This document shows positions 1 through 11,606 of a stretch of 37,839 nucleotides of DNA, in pieces. Positions within the stretch are counted from its first letter, which is position 1. Each line of letters opens with the position of its first letter. The position numbers and the translations under genes are program-made. The stretch is taken from assembly GCA_016778085.1 (NCBI GenBank), contig JADHQF010000003.1, forward strand, positions 1-37,839. Direction: 5' to 3'. Under the pieces are notes generated by a model, which had not been told where the DNA came from, made no database searches, and was given only the letters and a program-made list of their open reading frames with translations. Source of the stretch: Luminiphilus sp. GTDB taxonomy: Bacteria; Pseudomonadota; Gammaproteobacteria; Pseudomonadales; Halieaceae.

Positions 1-1151
<1,151 letters not shown>

Positions 1152-2342
1152 TCAGTTCCGACGAACGAGCAGGCGTCTTTCAAGTTCCCGGATCTGCTGA
1201 CGCATATGCTCGAGACTCTGCCGGGTGATCAGGCTCCGCGTCTCATCCTGGATATCGCCACCGAGACTTTTGGCGACGACCTTGCCCGTCTCGTACATGT
1301 AGTCAAAGGCCTTCAGCATGTCTGCGGGGCCCGGCAACGTGACAAAGAACATCAAACCCCGGGTCTGTAGCGGCTCCATGTTGTCAATATCGAACACGCC
1401 GGGTTTCATCATATTGGCGACGCTGAACTCAATTGGGCCCCGTCCTGACGCGCGTTCGTGACGATGGAAAAAGTCCATATCACCAAACCGCAGGTCACAA
1501 GCCAGCAGAACTTCAAGAATGTCAGTACCAGAAAAGCCCTCCTCCGCCTGCGCCACCACATACAGTATGAAAACGTGAGTATTAGCCCCTCGCGGCAACC
1601 GTCCGTGCTCAGGAGCGTCTGGTTCCGGCGGCTCATCGGGCTCAAGGGTATCGAGCCAATCGACGGTGCCGGACGTATCGGCATCGTCAGTCAGCAGTTT
1701 CTCGGCGGCCTCGGGCGCTGGCTTCACGGTTCGTCGGCGCGAAGCCGGCTCCGCCTGCTCTTTCGCCTGCGACTCGGCAGTGATTTCGCGAGCCACAGTC
1801 CGCTCGGCCGATGCGGCTTCCTCTAATGTTTCTGCGTTTGCAAGGGGGGCGGCAGCGTCAGTGGCTGATCTGGAGGTCCCAGCGCCGGCTGCCGACTCGA
1901 CGGCATCGGGCTTACTCAGCGCTGGATCATCGCTGGCGGATTCGGTACTGGCGGACGCACCTACCGTTGACCCTGTGTCGCTGGTCTCGACAAGCTCGGC
2001 CGCGACCGCAACATCAATCGGATCCGGCGCGGCTTCATCTCGCGAGGGTGATTGCGCCCGATCGCGCCCAGCGGCTGAGGCTTCAAATGTTGGCGCCGTC
2101 GCCTTCGGGTCAATCTGCAGGTCATCTCGATGCACAATCCGTGCACCGCCGTTAGGCAACTCGGTCAACAAGTTAAAGGCGTCATCGTCGTCAGACAGCG
2201 GAGCAGCACGCTCAATGCGGGCATTCAGCTTGATCTCCGCCCGTCTCTCACCCCAATAGCGCCGGACCGCGTCGATCAACACCGCGGCAATCATCATCCC
2301 ACCGATGAGGATCATCCAGTCTCTTATCGACAACTGCTCCAT
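1152..2342 (-). CDS. zipA: Cell division protein ZipA
   Basis: N-terminal membrane anchor (IRDWMILIGGMMIAAVLIDAVRRYW), long Ala/Glu-rich linker, C-terminal FtsZ-binding-like domain (FILYVVAQAEEGFSGTDILEVLLACDLRFGDMDFFHRH); located between smc and ligA, the usual context. Confidence 0.93.
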   Translation of the reverse strand: MEQLSIRDWMILIGGMMIAAVLIDAVRRYWGERRAEIKLNARIERAAPLSDDDDAFNLLTELPNGGARIVHRDDLQIDPKATAPTFEASAAGRDRAQSPSRDEAAPDPIDVAVAAELVETSDTGSTVGASASTESASDDPALSKPDAVESAAGAGTSRSATDAAAPLANAETLEEAASAERTVAREITAESQAKEQAEPASRRRTVKPAPEAAEKLLTDDADTSGTVDWLDTLEPDEPPEPDAPEHGRLPRGANTHVFILYVVAQAEEGFSGTDILEVLLACDLRFGDMDFFHRHERASGRGPIEFSVANMMKPGVFDIDNMEPLQTRGLMFFVTLPGPADMLKAFDYMYETGKVVAKSLGGDIQDETRSLITRQSLEHMRQQIRELERRLLVRRN

Positions 2343-2352
2343 AGGGCAATCC

Positions 2353-5300
2353 CTAGCTGGCGGCCAACTGCGCGGCCTTTTCGACGTCCACGGTTACCAG
2401 ACGGGACACGCCGGGCTCTTGCATGGTAACCCCCATCAGTTGATCAGCGGCCTCCATGGTGATCTTATTGTGCGTGATGAAAACGAACTGCACCTTCTCT
2501 GACATCTCCCTGACCATCCTGGCGTAGCGACCCACGTTGGCGTCATCCAGCGGTGCGTCGACCTCGTCCAGCATACAAAAAGGTGCCGGGTTCAATTGAA
2601 AGATGGAAAACACCAGCGCAATTGCCGTCATCGCCTTTTCTCCACCCGACAGCAAATGAATCGTGGAATTTTTCTTGCCGGGCGGTCTGGCAAAAATCGC
2701 GACGCCGGTATCAAGCAGGTCGTCCCCCGTCATCTCCAAGCAAGCGGTACCGCCCCCGAACACGCGTGGGAACAGCTCGGCAAAACCAGTATTGATTTGA
2801 TCGAAGGTGTCCTTGAAGCGCTGCCGGGTTTCCTTGTCGATTTTTCGAATCGCCGACTGTAGCGTTGCCAAAGCCGCCACAAGATCATCATTCTGCGCAT
2901 CCAGATACTGCTTTCGCTCAGAAGCCTTCGCATGCTCATCAATAGCGGCAAGGTTAATGGGGCCGAGGCGATTGATGCGGGCTCCGGCCCGGTCCACCTT
3001 TTCTTGCCACTCAGCCTCGCTGGCCTCTTCAGGCAGCGCCGAGGCAATCTCCTGAGGGACTGCGTCGCGCTTGGTAATTTCTTCAGCCAGGGTTTCTAAT
3101 CGAACTGAGGATTCGGTTTCCTGCAGACGCAGGCGCTCTATATTACTCTGGATGCCCTGGACAGCCTGTTCCTGCTTCATCCGTGACGCCTCAAGCTCAC
3201 GTAATGAATTGTCGATCTCGCCAACCCGCGTGCGCTGACTGTTCAGTTCGCCCTCTGCGACCAACCTCTGCTCCAGCAACTCAGTCAGTCGCGCCTTGTT
3301 CTCCGCGTCGGGGTCATCACTCTGAGGCAGGGTGCCCGTGAGTTCAGTCTCCCGGGATTCCAAATCACGCAACTGCGCCTCCATTCGCCCGATACCTTCT
3401 TTAAGTGTCTTCACCTGGGTATCGAGATTCTGGCTTTGTAGCTCAGCCCGCACGAGGGCGTCGGAGGCCTCACGCGAAGCCTCGCGCTGTCGTGTCAGTT
3501 GCTCGGTCAGCGTCGTGCGCTCGCGTTGCAGGCGCTCGCGCTCATTGCGATCGAGTTCCATTTGGTCCAGCGACTCAGAAAGGTGCTTCCGCGCGTCAGC
3601 CAGATTCGACTGCTCCTGCTCGTACTGACGTTGGGTCTCTTCAATGTCCGACTTCAGGCGCTTACGGCGTTGCATCACCTGTTCGACCTTGGTGGCGGCA
3701 GCGCGCTGCTCTGCAACAAGTTCCGCCCGCTCGTTGACTGCCGTCTGCTGCGCCTTCTGCGCCTGGGTAGCCTGCTTTTCCAGCTCGACGCGCGTCTTCA
3801 GCAAATCACTGATCCGCTTTTCAAGCTCGTCGGCCTCCGACCGTTTGCCCTCGAACTCTGACTGCAGTGCTTCGAGCTGGCTCTGCCGAGCAAGCATCCC
3901 TGCCGCGGTATCCGACTCTGACCGGCGCCGGTGCCACCCCGCTCCCAGCCAATGCCCATCGGGCGTCACCACCGACTGTCCTGGCGACAAATCCTGACAG
4001 AGGCGCTGCGCCTCATCAAGATTCTCCGCTACCAGCACAGACTGCAGCCAACTCCTCACACGCGCAGGACCTCTCACGTGGGCCGCCAGAGTGCCAGCCA
4101 CGTCGCCCGCCAATTGCAGTTTGTTGTCCACCACGAAGGCACCTGATGGCAACGCGGCAATCCCGGCCAGCCCTCTCACATCGACTTCCGCTAGAAGCTG
4201 CGCGGATAACGCCTCTCCCAACACTTGCTCGATCGCCGTTTCCCAGCCAGCATCGACTTCGAGGGAGGCATAGACCGTGCCGTCAGATTGTAGAGATTCG
4301 GTTTCTATCCAGTCGCCCAACGCGGCACGCTCCCGGTCATCGGAGGCCGCTTCCTGCAGCGCGGTCAAGGATGCAATGTGCCCTCGCCTCTCCTGAAGCG
4401 CAGCCCTGATATCGTCCTGCTGCTGCCGCGATCGCTCTATCGCCGACTGCGACTCCGTCAACTGACCTCTGAGAGTCGCCATTTCACCTTCTCGGCTTTC
4501 AATCTCGGTATCCGCCTGCTCGATCTTTGCTGACAGCGGCGGCACTGCCTCGTCTGCCGGTTCGGAAGACAAAGCTTCCCACTCTGCCTCGTGCTTTTGC
4601 GAGCGTTCCTGAAGTTTGGTGAGCACCTGCTCAAGGTAAGCGATGCGGCTCTGCTGCACCTCTGCTGCCTGACTGGGCTCTCGCGCCCGCTCGTTAAAGC
4701 CATCCCAATTTTGCGACCACTGCTGCATCGCGGTGTCCGCCGCAGACAGCGCTTCTGCGCCAAGCCGCGCCTGCGCTCTGAATTCTGTCAACGCGGGCTC
4801 TGAACGCTCCAGCTCGCCCTCCCATTCAAGGAGTCGCTGCCGATCACTATCTAGGAGCTGTCGGGTCTGGTCGAGGCTGCTCCGGGTTTGTTCGAGGTCT
4901 CGCTGAAGCTCTCCGCGACGTTCCTGTGCAAAGCGCAACGCCTGCTCAACGCGGGTCACCTCACCGCCGATCGCGTAGTACTGTTCCTGCGCTGTATTCA
5001 GCGCATCGGCCGCCTCTGTTTGCTGTGATCGCGCGGCTTCTAGCCCGCTAATGGTATGGGTCACTTCCGCTCGGGCCGCTTCACGCTTGACGTCAAGCGC
5101 ACCAATTTCACCCGCCACTTGGCCCCGAGAGGCGCTCAGATTCCGCCATTGAATCGCGTACAGTTCGCTCTGTACCGTTCGCTCTTCTGATTTCAGCTCA
5201 GCATACTTCTCAGCCGCCCTGGCTTGTCGATCCAGATGCGACAGATTGCGCTGGAGCTCGTCTCGCAAATCGGTGAGACGCTCCAAGTTTTCCGCGGTGC

Positions 5301-5856
5301 GGCGCATACGGCTCTCAGTTTCGCGCCGACGTTCCTTGTATTTGGAAATGCCGGCGGCCTCTTCGATGAAAACCCGGAGTTCCTCGGGCTTCGACTCGAT
5401 CAATCGCGACACCACTCCCTGCTCGATAATGGCGTAACTGCGAGGACCCAGACCCGTCCCCAGAAACAAATCGGTGATGTCACGCCGGCGACACTTTGCC
5501 CCGTTCAGGTAGTACTCCGATTGTGCCTGCCTGGTGACCACCCGACGCACAGAGATTTCGTTGTAGGCGGCAAACTCACCGGCAACCTTGCCCTGAGCGT
5601 TGTCGAAAACCAGTTCGATGGACGCCTGACTGACGGGCTGGCGACTGGTTGTGCCATTGAAAATGACATCGGTCATCGACTCGCCGCGCAGGGTCTTCGC
5701 GGAGCTCTCGCCCATCACCCATCTGACGGCGTCGATAATGTTGGACTTGCCGCAGCCGTTAGGGCCGACTACCGCACACATGTTGCCCGGAAACTGAACC
5801 GTGGTGGGATCGACAAAAGACTTAAAACCGGCCAGTTTTATGGATTTCAGGCGCAT
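2353..5856 (-). CDS. smc: Chromosome segregation ATPase SMC
   Basis: 1167 aa; Walker A GPNGCGKSNIIDAVRWVMGE, coiled coils, hinge, C-terminal signature LLSGGEKAMTAIALVFSIF and Walker B FCMLDEVDAPLDDANV. Confidence 0.98.
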   Translation of the reverse strand: MRLKSIKLAGFKSFVDPTTVQFPGNMCAVVGPNGCGKSNIIDAVRWVMGESSAKTLRGESMTDVIFNGTTSRQPVSQASIELVFDNAQGKVAGEFAAYNEISVRRVVTRQAQSEYYLNGAKCRRRDITDLFLGTGLGPRSYAIIEQGVVSRLIESKPEELRVFIEEAAGISKYKERRRETESRMRRTAENLERLTDLRDELQRNLSHLDRQARAAEKYAELKSEERTVQSELYAIQWRNLSASRGQVAGEIGALDVKREAARAEVTHTISGLEAARSQQTEAADALNTAQEQYYAIGGEVTRVEQALRFAQERRGELQRDLEQTRSSLDQTRQLLDSDRQRLLEWEGELERSEPALTEFRAQARLGAEALSAADTAMQQWSQNWDGFNERAREPSQAAEVQQSRIAYLEQVLTKLQERSQKHEAEWEALSSEPADEAVPPLSAKIEQADTEIESREGEMATLRGQLTESQSAIERSRQQQDDIRAALQERRGHIASLTALQEAASDDRERAALGDWIETESLQSDGTVYASLEVDAGWETAIEQVLGEALSAQLLAEVDVRGLAGIAALPSGAFVVDNKLQLAGDVAGTLAAHVRGPARVRSWLQSVLVAENLDEAQRLCQDLSPGQSVVTPDGHWLGAGWHRRRSESDTAAGMLARQSQLEALQSEFEGKRSEADELEKRISDLLKTRVELEKQATQAQKAQQTAVNERAELVAEQRAAATKVEQVMQRRKRLKSDIEETQRQYEQEQSNLADARKHLSESLDQMELDRNERERLQRERTTLTEQLTRQREASREASDALVRAELQSQNLDTQVKTLKEGIGRMEAQLRDLESRETELTGTLPQSDDPDAENKARLTELLEQRLVAEGELNSQRTRVGEIDNSLRELEASRMKQEQAVQGIQSNIERLRLQETESSVRLETLAEEITKRDAVPQEIASALPEEASEAEWQEKVDRAGARINRLGPINLAAIDEHAKASERKQYLDAQNDDLVAALATLQSAIRKIDKETRQRFKDTFDQINTGFAELFPRVFGGGTACLEMTGDDLLDTGVAIFARPPGKKNSTIHLLSGGEKAMTAIALVFSIFQLNPAPFCMLDEVDAPLDDANVGRYARMVREMSEKVQFVFITHNKITMEAADQLMGVTMQEPGVSRLVTVDVEKAAQLAAS

Positions 5857-5981
5857 TATTGAATCTGTTTACCCGTCAGTCGCGCTGTTGTCCCACCTCG
5901 GGCCCACAGCACTCAAAAACACAACATGTAGTGTATCGACTTCCGGGCAACAACACTATGTTTGATGGCGAAATTCGTCGA

Positions 5982-7148
5982 CTATTCGGTCTGAAGGTTG
6001 ATTTTGACGGGTTCCCCAAATCCAACCGGCACCGACGGACGGGCTCTCCAGGCGAGCGCGTTATCGCGCCCGGGTTGCCCATTAGCGGACACTTGCACCT
6101 CGATCGACACGGCGTTGAAACTCGAAATTTGTTGACCCGCCATGGAGGCGCTGTCATCCAAGCGCACGGTCAGGGGCCAGCTTGATGGCGTTTGTCGTAC
6201 CACAGCGATCGGCATGCCTGACTCGGCCCCCTCCGGGCGCGCCAGGACAAATAACACGGCGTCGGCCGGCACCGGCTGCTCCCCGGATAGCGAGATCTCG
6301 ACCACCACGCCTGCTGTGGCAATCGCTTCGGGAAGGGGCTCGCCGAGCTCCTGTCGGGCGCGCTCAATGATCTGGCCGAGCATGTCATGCCCGGGGGAGC
6401 CAGGCGGCTCCAAATCCCGAAGCCGCTGCCAGTAAACAATCGCCTGCCGATAGTCTGCCTCCTCAAACGCTGCCATCCCCATCGTGGCTAAAGCGGCCGC
6501 CTGCATCGGATCGACCGCCAAGGCCTGCTCGGCACGAGCTCGTGCCCGACGGCTCAGCACACGACCCGAAGAGAGAAATTCAGATTGAGCGGCTTTACCG
6601 AGAATCTCGGGCGCTGTTGCGCCCGCTTCAATCAACCGATCGTAATATCGCAACGCCTCGGCCGGCTCATTACCCGACAGATAGTACTCACCCAGCAACA
6701 GCGCATAGTCGGCGTTTGCAGGACGCGCCTCTGCGCGCAGCGTGATCCGATCAATGAGCGCCAACACATCTTCAGGCTGCGACTGCTCGATCCGCCCAAG
6801 CTGCTCAGCAATTTGAACATCCTCCCAGCCGCCTAGCATCCGGTACATCAGCCAAGCCGCAATCGCAACCGCCGCGACGGCAGCAAGCTGCCCTCGCCCG
6901 GAATACGCTGGACGCTGGCGCACCTCCGGGGAGGCCTCCCCAGCCTGGTCCTCAAGCAACCGCAACGCGGCTTCCTCACGAAGCTCAGCCGCCTCTGCCT
7001 CGCCCGCGAGCTCGCGTTGACGAAGCCGCAACCAGTCCTCGTTCGTTTCCGGGGCGCCGCCTCGACGCCAGATTCGGGGTAGCCAAATCATCATTGCTGC
7101 GGCTGCGACCCATAACAGCAGCGCGAATACGGGAAAGGCGCTATTCAA
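5982..7148 (-). CDS. ccmI: Cytochrome c biogenesis protein CcmI (TPR-containing)
   Basis: N-terminal TM, TPR-like repeats, position at the end of the ccm operon; start overlaps ccmH stop. Confidence 0.9.
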   Translation of the reverse strand: MNSAFPVFALLLWVAAAAMMIWLPRIWRRGGAPETNEDWLRLRQRELAGEAEAAELREEAALRLLEDQAGEASPEVRQRPAYSGRGQLAAVAAVAIAAWLMYRMLGGWEDVQIAEQLGRIEQSQPEDVLALIDRITLRAEARPANADYALLLGEYYLSGNEPAEALRYYDRLIEAGATAPEILGKAAQSEFLSSGRVLSRRARARAEQALAVDPMQAAALATMGMAAFEEADYRQAIVYWQRLRDLEPPGSPGHDMLGQIIERARQELGEPLPEAIATAGVVVEISLSGEQPVPADAVLFVLARPEGAESGMPIAVVRQTPSSWPLTVRLDDSASMAGQQISSFNAVSIEVQVSANGQPGRDNALAWRARPSVPVGFGEPVKINLQTE

Positions 7149-7621
7149 TCGCGAAGCTCCCCGAGTAATCTCGTGATTTCCGCTTGCTCTGCTTCAGTGA
7201 GATCAGTGGACCGGGCACTCGGGCGCTGCCTGAAATGAAATAGCAAACCGACAGCGCCCAAAGTCAGCAACAGCCCGGGGGCAGCCCACAGCAAGACCGT
7301 ATTGCGGTCCACACCCGGGCGATAGCGGACAAATTCTCCGTATCGCGCCACCATAAACGCGAGGATCTCGTCATCGGTCGCGCCCTGCTCCAACTGCTCG
7401 TAGAGCACAACGCGCAGGTCCCGCGCGATGGGTGCATTGGAGTCGGCAATATTTTGATTCTGACATTTGGGGCAGCGCAGCTCCTGGCTGAGCTGGTGAT
7501 ATCGCAGCTCGAGATCAGGAGAGGAGAACTCGTAGGTTTCGATCACAGCTAAAACAACCGGCGCGAGCCACAATTGGCCGCAGATCATGGCGCGCATCAG
7601 TGCTTTCAGCGCAGGCTTCAC
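7145..7621 (-). CDS. ccmH: Cytochrome c maturation protein CcmH (CcmL type)
   Basis: ELRCPKCQNQNIADSNAPIARDLR motif, C-terminal TM segment, operon context. Confidence 0.95.
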   Translation of the reverse strand: MKPALKALMRAMICGQLWLAPVVLAVIETYEFSSPDLELRYHQLSQELRCPKCQNQNIADSNAPIARDLRVVLYEQLEQGATDDEILAFMVARYGEFVRYRPGVDRNTVLLWAAPGLLLTLGAVGLLFHFRQRPSARSTDLTEAEQAEITRLLGELRD

Positions 7622-8172
7622 TGACCACTCTCCGGACCCGCTGCGACCGCAGGCGGCGCCACCGCCGGAAACCAGCGACTGAAGTCGCGCTTAAAGACTG
7701 CCTCGTCCAAGACACCCACATGCCGATGCGCGATATGCCCTGCCGCGTCGAGTACATAGGTTTCCGGCGCGCCGTAGACGCCGAGATCCAGCCCGACCGA
7801 GCCCTCTACATCGGACACATTGAGCTGATAGGGATCGCCCAATTGTGCCAACCACTCTCTGGCCTTGACCGGCTCGTCTTTGTAATTGAGGCCGTAGATC
7901 GGGACACCCTGTTCGGCGAGGGTCAACAGATACGGATGCTCTACGCGACACGAGTAGCACCAGGTCGCCCACACATTCACCAGCGCGGGTCGCTCGGCCA
8001 GCGCTGACACCGAAATCTGGCGGCCGCTTATTAATTCAGTTTGGGCGAAATCGGGGAAGGGCTGCCCCAAACGAGCAGCAGGCAGCTCGGTCGGATCAAT
8101 CGACAGCCCACGAAAGAGCAGGCCGGCAAGCACGGCAAAGGCAACGAGCGGGATAAACTTCTTAGCCTGCAA
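7618..8172 (-). CDS. ccmG: Thiol:disulfide interchange protein CcmG/DsbE
   Basis: Thioredoxin fold with WATWCYSCRVEHPYL active site, N-terminal TM, operon context. Confidence 0.95.
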   Translation of the reverse strand: MQAKKFIPLVAFAVLAGLLFRGLSIDPTELPAARLGQPFPDFAQTELISGRQISVSALAERPALVNVWATWCYSCRVEHPYLLTLAEQGVPIYGLNYKDEPVKAREWLAQLGDPYQLNVSDVEGSVGLDLGVYGAPETYVLDAAGHIAHRHVGVLDEAVFKRDFSRWFPAVAPPAVAAGPESGQ

Positions 8173-10141
8173 CAGCTGCGACTCCTGGCTGTGCTACCGG
8201 CACATTGGATCGCTGCGATCGGTATCGACGATCGAAGGCAGTCACCAGCGCCCCAAGGCCAATCATCAAGGCGCCCAACCACAACCAACGCACCATCGGC
8301 TTATATTGCAGGCGCACCGCCCATGCCTGCTCACCAATCGGCTCGCCCAACGCGATATAAAGATCACGCCACAAGCGAGCGTCGATGGCGGCTTCGGTCA
8401 TGATCTGCCCACTGGCGAAATAGCGGCGCTTCTCTGGTACCAGCACCGCGATCAGCTCCTGATCACGCCTCACCTCAAATACGGCCTGATCGGCAAGGTA
8501 ATTGGGGCCCGCCTGCTGCCCCAGACTCATGAGTTCGAAACGATAGGCACCCAGCGTCTCAACATCCCCCACCGCCATTCTCAAGTCACGCTCCTCGTTT
8601 TCCTGAGTTACGACTACCGCACCCAAGACCACCGCCGCGAACCCGAGGTGCGCCAATGTCATGCCGAGAAAACTGGGCGTCAATCGGCGCCACGTGAGTC
8701 CACCGTCCACGCCGGTCGCGATACGCCGCCACAGATCCTTGACCACCCCTAGCGCCACCCAGCCTGCAAGCAATACGGCGAGTGCGATCCACAGGTTGAA
8801 ATCATCGCTTCCCAAAAAGGCCAGGACAATCGCCACCACTAACACGCCGAGTCCGGGCACGAGTAGCTCATGCAACCAGCGGCGGGTGGTGTCCTCCCGC
8901 CAGCGAGAAAGCGGCCCGACCGCCATAAACGGCATCACCAGCGCCATGAGCGGCACAAACACGGCATTGAAGTAAGGCGGCCCAACGGAATATTTGCCAA
9001 GGGAGAACGCGTCCATGATGAGCGGGAACAGTGTGCCGAGCAGCACGACAATCGTCGACACCGTGAACACCAGATTATTGATCATGAGTAGCGACTCACG
9101 GGAGACGCCCGAGTAATTCACACGACTGGCAACAGACGGCGCGCGCAGCGCGTAGAGCAACAGTGACCCGCCCACCACCAAGGCGAGAAAGATCAGAATG
9201 AATAGACCGCGCTCAGGGTCCGCCGCAAAAGCGTGAACACTCGTCAGCACGCCGGAGCGCACGAGAAATGTCCCCAGCAACGACAGCGAAAAAGCAAAAA
9301 TGGCGAGTAGCACGGTCCAAGATCGAAACACCCCCCGCTTTTCGGTCGCCGCCAGGCTGTGTACTAAAGCGGTCCCCATTAGCCAAGGCATAAATGACGC
9401 ATTTTCGACCGGATCCCAGAACCACCAGCCACCCCACCCCAGCTCGTAGTAGGCCCACCAGCTGCCGAGCATGATGCCCAGCGAGAGGAAGCCCCACGCT
9501 ACATTCGTCCAGGGTCTAGACCATCGCGCCCACGACGCATCGAGGCGACCGCCCATCAAGGCGGCGATGGCGAACGCGAAAGGCACGGATAAACCGACAT
9601 AACCCATATACAAAAGCGGCGGATGGATAATCAGTCCGGGATCCTGAAGCAGCGGATTCAGGTCGTTGCCATCGAGAGGCGTGTTCGGCAGTAGCCGCTC
9701 AAAAGGGTTGGATGTCAGCAGCGAGAACGCGAGAAAACCCACCGCCACCATGCCCATCACGCTCAGCACCCGCGCAACCATCACCAGAGGCAGGCCACGA
9801 CTAAAGGTCGCGACCGCGGTCATCCAGCCGGAGAGAATGAGCACCCACAGTAAGAGCGAGCCCTCATGGTTACCCCACAAGGCCGAAAATTTGAAGATCG
9901 GCGGCAGCAGACTGTTGGAATTGGCGGCAACCACGGCCACCGAGAAATCATCTTGTAAGAAGCTCACTGCCAATAAGGCAAACGCCACTGCAACGAAGAC
10001 CGTGACGCCCACGGCCAACGAGGGGGCCATATTCATGGCTGCCACATCTCGACGCGCCGCGCCCCACATCGGCACCACGGCCAGCCCAATTGCCAGCACA
10101 AAGGCAATAATCAGCGCGACATGGCCAAGCTCGGGGATCAC
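8162..10141 (-). CDS. ccmF: Heme lyase CcmF
   Basis: Polytopic protein with WWD motif ELGWGGWWFWDPVENASFMPWL; 659 aa. Confidence 0.98.
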   Translation of the reverse strand: MIPELGHVALIIAFVLAIGLAVVPMWGAARRDVAAMNMAPSLAVGVTVFVAVAFALLAVSFLQDDFSVAVVAANSNSLLPPIFKFSALWGNHEGSLLLWVLILSGWMTAVATFSRGLPLVMVARVLSVMGMVAVGFLAFSLLTSNPFERLLPNTPLDGNDLNPLLQDPGLIIHPPLLYMGYVGLSVPFAFAIAALMGGRLDASWARWSRPWTNVAWGFLSLGIMLGSWWAYYELGWGGWWFWDPVENASFMPWLMGTALVHSLAATEKRGVFRSWTVLLAIFAFSLSLLGTFLVRSGVLTSVHAFAADPERGLFILIFLALVVGGSLLLYALRAPSVASRVNYSGVSRESLLMINNLVFTVSTIVVLLGTLFPLIMDAFSLGKYSVGPPYFNAVFVPLMALVMPFMAVGPLSRWREDTTRRWLHELLVPGLGVLVVAIVLAFLGSDDFNLWIALAVLLAGWVALGVVKDLWRRIATGVDGGLTWRRLTPSFLGMTLAHLGFAAVVLGAVVVTQENEERDLRMAVGDVETLGAYRFELMSLGQQAGPNYLADQAVFEVRRDQELIAVLVPEKRRYFASGQIMTEAAIDARLWRDLYIALGEPIGEQAWAVRLQYKPMVRWLWLGALMIGLGALVTAFDRRYRSQRSNVPVAQPGVAAVAG

Positions 10142-10590
10142 GGTAGGACGGGCTGGCCTTGCGGCGCCGTTTTACCTTCAAGTGCGGCAGCGACCTCGGG
10201 GGGCATGTAGTTTTCATCGTGCTTGGCCAGCACCTGTGTGGCCAGCAACATCCCCGACTCATCTAACGTGCCCTCTGCCACAACGCCCTCGCCCTCGGCA
10301 AACAGGTCGGGCAGGATGCCGCTGAAGCGCACCGGCACCGAGGCCTCGTAATCGGTCACCCAAAAAGTGGTATCGAGATCCGTTTCACTGCGCTCAATGC
10401 TCCCCTCGACCACCATGCCACCCAGCCGGATACTGCGATCCGTTGGCGCTTTGCCCGCCACCACATCGGCGGGTGGATAGAACAGGTTGATGTTGTCCCG
10501 CAGCGCAAACGCTACTAGACCAATAGCCGCGCTCGACAACACCACCATAAGACTGACTAGAATCAATCGCTGCTTTCGAACCGGATGCAT
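10138..10590 (-). CDS. ccmE: Heme chaperone CcmE
   Basis: N-terminal TM, GGMVVEGSIER..., heme-binding VLAKHDENYMPPEV. Confidence 0.97.
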   Translation of the reverse strand: MHPVRKQRLILVSLMVVLSSAAIGLVAFALRDNINLFYPPADVVAGKAPTDRSIRLGGMVVEGSIERSETDLDTTFWVTDYEASVPVRFSGILPDLFAEGEGVVAEGTLDESGMLLATQVLAKHDENYMPPEVAAALEGKTAPQGQPVLP

Positions 10591-10796
10591 CAGACGTCAG
10601 ACCCCATCGCCGTCGACTGAGTGGCCGCGGCTGAGCGGCGTTGCTCTGCCTGAAGCCAGCGCCAGTGCTGCCGAATGCGCTTAAGAGGTAGCCACACCAT
10701 GAGGACGAGCGGTAACGCTGTAAGGGCGTAGGCCAACCACACGTAGAAGCCGTGGCCGTCCATGTGCCACACCGCGGCAAGTGACTCGAAATACAT
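10590..10796 (-). CDS. ccmD: Heme exporter protein CcmD
   Basis: Small single-TM protein MYFESLAAVWHMDGHGFYVWLAYALTALPLVLMVWLPL...; internal Met preferred over the ORF-track start at 10826. Confidence 0.92.
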   Translation of the reverse strand: MYFESLAAVWHMDGHGFYVWLAYALTALPLVLMVWLPLKRIRQHWRWLQAEQRRSAAATQSTAMGSDV

Positions 10797-11533
10797 CAGA
10801 TATCCCCCACAAGCTGCTTCAACCAACCGGAGTCCCTGTGGTTCCAGAGCAGCTCAGCTCGCATATTCAGTAACAGCGTCAGCGCAAAGAGGCAGTAGAA
10901 GGCCAGAATCATCAACAGCAAAGGATAGAGCATGCTCGAATCAATCGCCGACTCTCCGGTAAATTTAATCGACGCGGGCTGATGGAGTGAGTACCACCAG
11001 TCGACCGACTTGTAGATGATCGGAATGTTGACCATCCCCACGAGGCTCAGCACAGCGCAGGCACGTGCTGCTGCGGTTTTGTTTTCGTAGGCCTCAAACA
11101 GTGCCACCACACCCAGATACAGAAATAGCAGTATCAACATCGAGGTGATGCGAGCATCCCAAACCCACCAGGCTCCCCAGGTCGGCTTACCCCAAATGGC
11201 GCCAGTCACCAGCGCGATCGCCGTCAAGACAGCCCCCACCGGCGCCGCGGCGCGCATCGTGACGTCGGCCATCTTGATCCGCCAGATCAGACTGACGGCA
11301 CCCGCAAACGCCATCACGTAGTAACCGGCAAGGGCCACGACCGCTGCGGGCACGTGAATGTAGATAATCCGATAAGAATTCCCCTGGCGGAAATCTGGTG
11401 GCGCCACCAACAGACCCCAGACGGCACCCACCAGCAACAAGGTCACGGTAACGGGCAACAACCACCGGACAAGGGTTCCGCTGAAACCAAAAAACCAGGG
11501 TGGTGAACCCAATTTGTGAATGAACGTCCACAT
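10796..11533 (-). CDS. ccmC: Heme exporter CcmC
   Basis: MWTFIHKLGSPPWFFGFSG...WGAWWVWDARITSMLILLFLY; start refined to 11533 from the ORF-track start at 11683. Confidence 0.95.
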   Translation of the reverse strand: MWTFIHKLGSPPWFFGFSGTLVRWLLPVTVTLLLVGAVWGLLVAPPDFRQGNSYRIIYIHVPAAVVALAGYYVMAFAGAVSLIWRIKMADVTMRAAAPVGAVLTAIALVTGAIWGKPTWGAWWVWDARITSMLILLFLYLGVVALFEAYENKTAAARACAVLSLVGMVNIPIIYKSVDWWYSLHQPASIKFTGESAIDSSMLYPLLLMILAFYCLFALTLLLNMRAELLWNHRDSGWLKQLVGDI

Positions 11534-11606
11534 GCCCTTAGTATAGCGCCTAACCGCCCTCAATGACGCGCCCGACCGGCGCCCTAACCCATTGCCGAGA
11601 GCGAGA

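Noticed and set aside
1666-2259. 197-aa Ser/Ala-rich plus-strand ORF
   Set aside because: Antisense shadow of the zipA Ala/Glu-rich linker.
5224-5862. 212-aa plus-strand ORF
   Set aside because: Antisense to the conserved N-terminal ATPase region of smc; no recognisable domain.
9666-10325. 219-aa plus-strand ORF
   Set aside because: Antisense to ccmF/ccmE; composition typical of a high-GC shadow ORF.
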